This document shows, in pieces, positions 59,312 through 64,000 of a stretch of 64,000 nt of DNA. Each line of letters opens with the position of its first letter. Within the stretch, counting starts at the first letter, position 1. The translations under genes and the position numbers were made by a program. Location: NCBI GenBank assembly GCA_033675265.1, contig JAUJYZ010000538.1, positions 1-64,000 of the forward strand, written 5' to 3'. This DNA is from Actinostola sp. cb2023. Its lineage: Eukaryota > Cnidaria > Anthozoa > Actiniaria > Actinostolidae. The notes beneath the pieces are model-generated. The model was not told the DNA's origin. It searched no databases and saw only the letters and a program-made list of their open reading frames with translations.

Positions 59312-62300
59312 CTACATGTGCAAGCAATACCACGCGTTAGGACTTGGAATCATTGTTGCAAAATTCATAATAAATAAAAGTTTGTTTGTTTGTTGTTGTT
59401 GAACATTGTGGTTGTTGTTTTTTGTTGTTGTTGTTTTATTTGTTTCAGGCTGGCTCATTCCAGTAGCACCATGTTTGAACCTGCAAGAACAGAGAAAGTG
59501 ACTTGTGATCAAAACCCAAATTCTCCTTTGAAATTCAAAGAATATTGAGGAGAATTTAGATTTCGATTACAAGTCACTTACTCCATTCAATTGTCAGATG
59601 AAATCATTGCCGGTAAAGCTAATACTCACTTTGTATTTACTTCTATGTTCTTCACCATCACTGCTTGTTGGAGGAAGATATGGCAGCAGCTCTGGAGGCT
59701 TGGTGCTTGGTAACTCCTGCCAGTTGATACCTTGTATGTAACAAAAGAAATGATGGGATTGTACGTCACTGTCCATGCAGCATGAACCAACTGCATGTAC
59801 AGGTAATGACAGTACACTGCACTAAGGGCACTTGAACTTTGCCTCAATTTCTATCTGTTTCACTAGTGCTACGTGGCCTCCTTTTCCTATAGTATCTAGG
59901 ACTAACGCTCAGAAGAACATTATGGCTAATCTTTATAGCACTTTAAATTTCCCTCAATTTCTATCTGTTTCACTAGTGCTACGTGGCCTTCTTTTCCTAT
60001 AGTATCTAGGACTAACGCTCAGAAGAACATTATGGCTAATCTTTATAGCACTTTAAATTTCCCTCAATTTCTATCTGTTTCACTAGTGCTACGTGGCCTT
60101 CTTTTCCTATAGTATCTAGGACTAACGCTCAGAAGAACATTATGGCTAATCTTTATAGCACTTTAAATTTCCCTCAATTTCTATCTGTTTAACTAGTGCT
60201 ACGTGGCCTCCTTTACTAAATAGGACCATGTCTTTGTCTTAATACCTTCAAAGAATGAATGTGTCTTTAGAGCCTCAAAGCCACCGCTTTCCTCACACCC
60301 TAATCGCTTTGTTGGGTCAAGAACCTGACATGAAACACGACAGAATGTTGACAGGTTGATACAAGGAATTTTAAAACAGTCACCATTGCGCGCATAAAAG
60401 CTGCATAATATACAAATATCGACATGTTTTAAAATTACATTTTGATGACTTAAATACTGACTTGTCCCTTAATGATGACTTAGATACTGACTTAGTGTCC
60501 CAGATGACTTAGATACTGACTTAGTGTCCGAGATGACTTAGATACTGACTTAGTGTTCCAGATGACTTAGATACTGACTTAGTTTCCTAGATGACTTAGA
60601 TACTGACTTAGTGTCCCAGATGACTTAAATACTGACTTAGTTTCCTAGATGACTTAGATACTGACTTAGTGTCCCAGATGACTTAAATACTGACTTAGTT
60701 TTCCAGATGACTTATAGATACTGACTTAGTGTCCCAGATGACTTAGCATATCAAACTTATGTTATACAAAAGGTCATTGTTTCGCAAATGCTAATGAGGC
60801 GACGGCGGTCTATCAATAATTAGAATATAGTCATACTCACTCGACCAATCAGCGCCCAGCATTTGTGCGCTCTATATCTCATAAAGTAACTAATAGAGCT
60901 TTAACAACGGACTCATTAGTATTCTCTATATAGAGAATACTAATAAAGCTCTTTGTTTTCTTTTGTTACAAAGCCTTATTAGTATTCTCTATATAGGGAA
61001 TACTAATGACTAACTTAGAGAATACTAGAGTGCAAATATTATATCCATGAAATAGTTAACTAACTAAATAGTACTAATAAATAGCACCAAGTGCTTTATC
61101 ATTGTTGTCTACTCAGTAGTAAAACTAGTAAAATGTTAATTAGTACTAAATGTTAGCGCTTATTTCACGGATATAATATTTGCACTCTAATATATAACGT
61201 GTACTAAGAAAAATATTATAATACAATCTTAGTTTAATCTTCAAATACTGATTCAAATATGATAATCATAATCCAATAAATCGACAGTTATTTGGATTCG
61301 TTGAGCAGCTAGATTTAATACATGAATACTGATACAGAAATACAGATCATAACTATACTAAACACTAAAGAAAAACGCTTACTCTTCAAAATGAAATCAC
61401 AAACGAGTTTCTCGGCCATGTTCTGCAAGAAGTGTAGATGTAGTTCTCCGTATGATTATTGCGATATAGGTAGCCCAATCTTTCAATATGATATTAAATG
61501 TCCACATCGTGCTTGAGTTTTCTTTGGTGTGCAAGAAAAAGAAACTTTGAGATTTCTGTCTTCATTTCCACAACAAATATCGGCAATTTCTAGCTTTGCA
61601 AGCTTCGTATTTAAAGCCTCAAGCTTCGCGGGATATTCATCTTCACTCCACTGAAGTCACACACAACTGAACAGCTTTGCATAAGCGTATGTGCATTTGA
61701 AATCAGTATTCCTTTGGGAAAGCAACAGACATGCAGCCAAAGAATACTCTCGTGAGTATGACTATATTCTAAAACGGTTAGAGAATAAACATTCGTGCTT
61801 TATGGAATTTAGAGCGCCTCGCATTGATAGAAGGGCCACTCGGCGCTACGCGCCTCGTGGCCTTCTATCTGCTGCTCGGAGCTCTAAATCCCATAAAGCA
61901 CGAGTGTGTTTATTCTCTAACCCTTACAAACAGCATGATTTTGGTACATTTTTGCTTTTTACTGCATTGTTAAAATACAAATCAAAAACCTACCAACAGA
62001 ATATAAAAGACGAATATGTAAGGAATGAATAAGCTAGCAATTCAAGCAAAAATAAATATATTTGACGGTGTCATTTTCCGTTTCTTCAAAGTCAACGAAC
62101 TGAAATCTCTGAAGAGACATAGGAGAGCGTGACATACGCTACACACAAACACCCTCTGAATTCCTTGAGAATTGTGTCAATCAAAAACCTACCGCCAGAT
62201 TCTAATGCTCTGTAATTATACGCGCATTTTGATATAAAATACATGTATATTGAACTTAATTAAGCTGTGTCAAAATGAAATCTAAAACAATTTGTTTGGT

Positions 62301-63730
62301 AATTGTGAACATCATATTGGTGCTCTGTATCCCGGTCTGTATGTAGAAGCTACATAGGCGAATTCGCAAATAAATTATGGCTCGGAAAGGACGTTTTTTG
62401 AAGGCAATTTCCAATATTTACACACGAGATCAATAAGTAAGTTCGAATTTGTGATATATTTTCCCGTTGAGGAAACATATGCAGCTTTTCCATCCTCTCT
62501 TATATTTTAGCTACCTGATTTACACATTGTCAAAGGAAAAAGTTGAATTCAGAAATGATAAACCAGTCACGTACGAATCTGCTTTATTTAGCGGTCATGG
62601 TGAACAAATTGCTGGATCAATCGGGCCTCAAACGTGCTTTAGTTAACAAAGCATTAACAAAAAATGTTGTCCGCGTGATACTGGATCCCAACAGGAGCAA
62701 ATGTTCAATGATGCAGGACATAAGTTTGATATGTACTGACTTAGTGTCCCAGATGACTTAGATACTGACTTAGTGTCCGAGATGACTTAGATACTGACTT
62801 AGTGTCCCAGATGACTTAGATACTGACTTAGTGTCCCAGATGACTTAAATACTGACTTAGTGTCCCAGATGACTTAGATACTGACTTAGTTTCCTAGATG
62901 ACTTAGATACTGACTTAGTGTCCCAGATGACTTAAATACTGACTTGTCCCTGATGACTTAGATACTGACTTAGTGTCCCAGATGACTTAGATACTGACTT
63001 AGTGTCCCAGATGACTTAGATACTGACTTAGTGTCCGAGATGACTTAGATACAGACTTAGTGTCCCAGATGACTTAAATACTGACTTAGTTTCCTAGATG
63101 ACTTAGATACTGACTTAGTGTCCCAGATGACTTAAATACTGACTTAGTTTCCTAGATGACTTAGATACTGACTTAGTGTCCCAGATGACTTAAATACTGG
63201 CTTAGTTTCCTAGATAACTTAGATACTGACTTAGTGTCCCAGATGACTTAAATACTGACTTAGTTTCCTAGATGACTTAAATACTGACTTAGTGTCCCAG
63301 ATGACTTAGATACTGAAGTAGTGTCCCAGATATAATAATTTCGGTTTTTTAGGAGGAATGATGATCAAGATGATGATTATGATGATGATTATGAAGATGA
63401 TATGTTGATGATGAAGATGATCATGATCATGATGATGAAGATGACATTGATGATGAAGAATGTGATGATGCTGATGCTGATGAATATGGATGATTAACTA
63501 TTCATTGTCACAGCGAAAGCGCTTGAGACATATATGAAGAAGAATTACATGTATCAAAACAATCAGATATTTGTGTCAATTCTAGGATTAAGTCTACCCA
63601 CAAGTACATTTGTAGTGTAGGTGATTAACTTACCAATACTTTCTCAACTAAATCCTTTGGTACCTTTGGAAAACCGCTAGGAAACTCATATTCTCCTTTT
63701 ATTATCTTTTGAAAAATTTGATACTCATTT
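59142..63730 (-). CDS. PDPK1: 3-phosphoinositide-dependent protein kinase 1, four internal exons (partial)
   Basis: Minus-strand exons: 63730-63634 (A then NEYQIFQKIIKGEYEFPSGF..., ends phase 0), 60324-60246 (VLDPTKRLGCEESGGFEALK..., ends phase 1), 59730-59630 (GINWQELPSTKPPELLPYLP..., ends phase 0) and 59311-59142 (ANVTDNGVDDFDDSLLARFG ... FEERLTKQQAESPW, ends phase 2). All have AG/GT borders and the phases agree throughout. The order matches the end of the AGC kinase C-lobe and the linker before the PH domain of PDK1. This kinase phosphorylates the activation loops of Akt, S6K, PKC and other AGC kinases, and binds PIP3 at the membrane through its PH domain. The N-lobe and catalytic exons must lie beyond 64000. 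The PH exon was not found; it would need to start in phase 2. Confidence 0.9.
59496..59579. mobile_element. Short foldback MITE, family A, second copy
   Basis: AAGTGACTTGTGATCAAAAC and ...GATTACAAGTCACTT are inverted, with AAATTCTCCTTTG pairing with GAGGAGAATTT. It lies between PDPK1 exons, 50 bases from one of them. Confidence 0.75.
59630..59730 (-). CDS. PDPK1: PDPK1 exon, PPELLPYLPP segment
   Basis: The 101-base exon starts after CATACAAG and ends before GTGAGTATT. It codes for the segment just past the kinase domain, with the PP-L-YLP motif conserved in PDK1, then an acidic GEEHRSKYK. Confidence 0.85.
59842..60215. repeat. Tandem repeat, 110-bp unit, about 3.3 copies
   Basis: CTCAATTTCTATCTGTTTCA recurs at 59845, 59955, 60065 and 60175, exactly 110 bases apart. 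Copies are almost identical. It fills most of a PDPK1 intron. Confidence 0.9.
60246..60324 (-). CDS. PDPK1: PDPK1 exon, end of kinase domain
   Basis: The 79-base exon starts after CATGTCAG and ends before GTATTAAG. It holds the RLGCEE motif of PDK1 and HSFFE, the end of the kinase fold. It is separated from the previous exon by 3.3 kb of arrays and nested transposons. Confidence 0.9.
60455..60746. repeat. 29-bp repeat AGATGACTTAGATACTGACT, left part
   Basis: About ten copies of AGATGACTTAGATACTGACTTAGTGTCCC with GTGTCCC/GTTTCCT variants. The same array continues at 62734, right of an insert. Confidence 0.9.
60905..61010. repeat. Two palindromes TTAGTATTCTCTATATAGAGAATACTAA
   Basis: The self-complementary TAGTATTCTC-TATATA-GAGAATACTA occurs twice, 70 bases apart, the second with one change (TATAGG). 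Confidence 0.7.
61025..61187. mobile_element. MITE, family D, second copy
   Basis: TAGAGTGCAAATATTATATC and CATGAAAT are inverted at the right end (ATTTCACGGATATAATATTTGCACTCTA). The outer ends match those at 45749-45892, while the core differs. Confidence 0.75.
61776..61922. mobile_element. Hairpin element with GGTTAGAGAATAAACA ends
   Basis: GGTTAGAGAATAAACATTCG through AGCGCCTCG pairs with its inverse ending GTTTATTCTCTAACC, a stem of about 60 bp. Confidence 0.65.
62734..63330. repeat. 29-bp repeat, right part
   Basis: About 20 further copies of the unit at 60455-60746. GTGTCCC and GTTTCCT forms often alternate, giving a two-unit higher-order period of 58 bp. Confidence 0.9.
63355..63490. 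repeat. GAT/ATG microsatellite
   Basis: Imperfect GATGATGAT and GATGAAGAT runs over 135 bases, in the intron next to the first visible PDPK1 exon. Confidence 0.8.
63634..63730 (-). CDS. PDPK1: PDPK1 exon, kinase C-lobe
   Basis: The 97-base exon starts after CTTTACAG and ends before GTAAGTTAATC. It codes for 32 full residues with the NEY-IFQKII-EY-FP pattern that is specific to PDK1 among AGC kinases, and KDLVEKVL, which leads into the next exon. Confidence 0.9.
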
Positions 63731-64000
63731 CTGTAAAGGAAAGTATGTTCAATAAGCACAACAGATTCCTCTCCCTTCTCCACCTCTGAACTCTCCCCAA
63801 TCCTTGCGCGTCCGGGATTGTTTTTTTCTCTGGTTCGACTGAGTCTGGAGGGAAAAGGGGGACTGTTCACAGTCTAGAGATACAGGAAAATTAATTAGTC
63901 CCTGTTTAGTAATTAATGGTGACTTCTGATTATTGTTATGTTATTATCCACATATGGGCTCCCTATGTTGCGCATGCATGATTCAGAGCAGGCCTGTCAT

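Larger units (their letters stand above)
60830..61772. mobile_element. Inner element with TTAGAATATAGTCATACTCA ends
   Basis: TTAGAATATAGTCATACTCAC (60830-60850) is inverted as GTGAGTATGACTATATTCTAA (61752-61772). It may be a separate element within the 2-kb one, or an inner part of its terminal region. It encloses palindromes at 60905-61010 and the family D MITE. Confidence 0.5.
60747..62733. mobile_element. 2-kb TIR element inserted in the 29-bp array
   Basis: CATATCAAACTTATGT (60747-60762) is perfectly inverted at 62718-62733 and both lie exactly at the array edges. The target reads GACTTAG and TACTGAC, one A less than the unbroken unit, with no visible duplication. The interior has a 72-codon frame at the right end (62543-62761) without known homology and several nested hairpins. 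The superfamily is unknown. Confidence 0.6.

Overview
This is animal nuclear DNA. It has spliced genes with GT/AG introns and consistent phases, C2H2 zinc-finger arrays with TGEKP linkers, a secreted Kunitz-domain gene family, and exons of the animal kinase PDK1. The gene-poor remainder is packed with hairpin MITEs, hAT, Tc1/mariner, Penelope and non-LTR fragments and long tandem arrays. This suits a marine invertebrate such as a cnidarian or sponge; the sequence alone does not decide which. Many short indels and long G or C runs mean that some broken frames could be assembly noise.

1-16.5 kb: a decaying cluster of Kunitz genes. One gene is intact (exons 12118-12157, 14997-15167, 16030-16091) and codes for a signal peptide, one Kunitz domain and a short tail. 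A tandem duplicate (exon 1 at 4832, exon 2 at 7223-7760) is a pseudogene. A third Kunitz exon at about 3727-3920 is also broken. A 1.5 kb GC-rich minisatellite lies at 8851-10385.

16.5-22.6 kb: repeats, a Penelope-like GIY-YIG nuclease fragment (19597-19932) and arrays of 88-bp and 76-bp units.

22.6-43.3 kb: two head-to-head paralogous genes, each coding for a short N-terminus, a WW-like domain and a C2H2 zinc-finger array. They diverge from a near-perfect palindrome (37390-39285) that holds both first exons and a broken third copy. The left gene reads leftward; its last intron is swollen to about 12.8 kb by a 68-bp array, a 4.3-kb satellite, a hAT remnant and others. The right gene reads rightward with a 2.7-kb intron. 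Each finger exon carries one frameshift.

43.3-58.2 kb: MITEs, a 1.8-kb array of short units, two tRNA-derived SINEs in the wider window, a CAGT-rich tract, and an 18-bp minisatellite split by a truncated non-LTR retrotransposon that is itself split by a 1.3-kb TIR element.

58.7-64 kb: four phase-compatible minus-strand exons of PDK1 (PDPK1), from the kinase C-lobe to just before the expected PH domain. Upstream exons lie beyond the right edge; the PH exons were not found. One intron holds a 29-bp array interrupted by a 2-kb TIR element with further elements nested in it.
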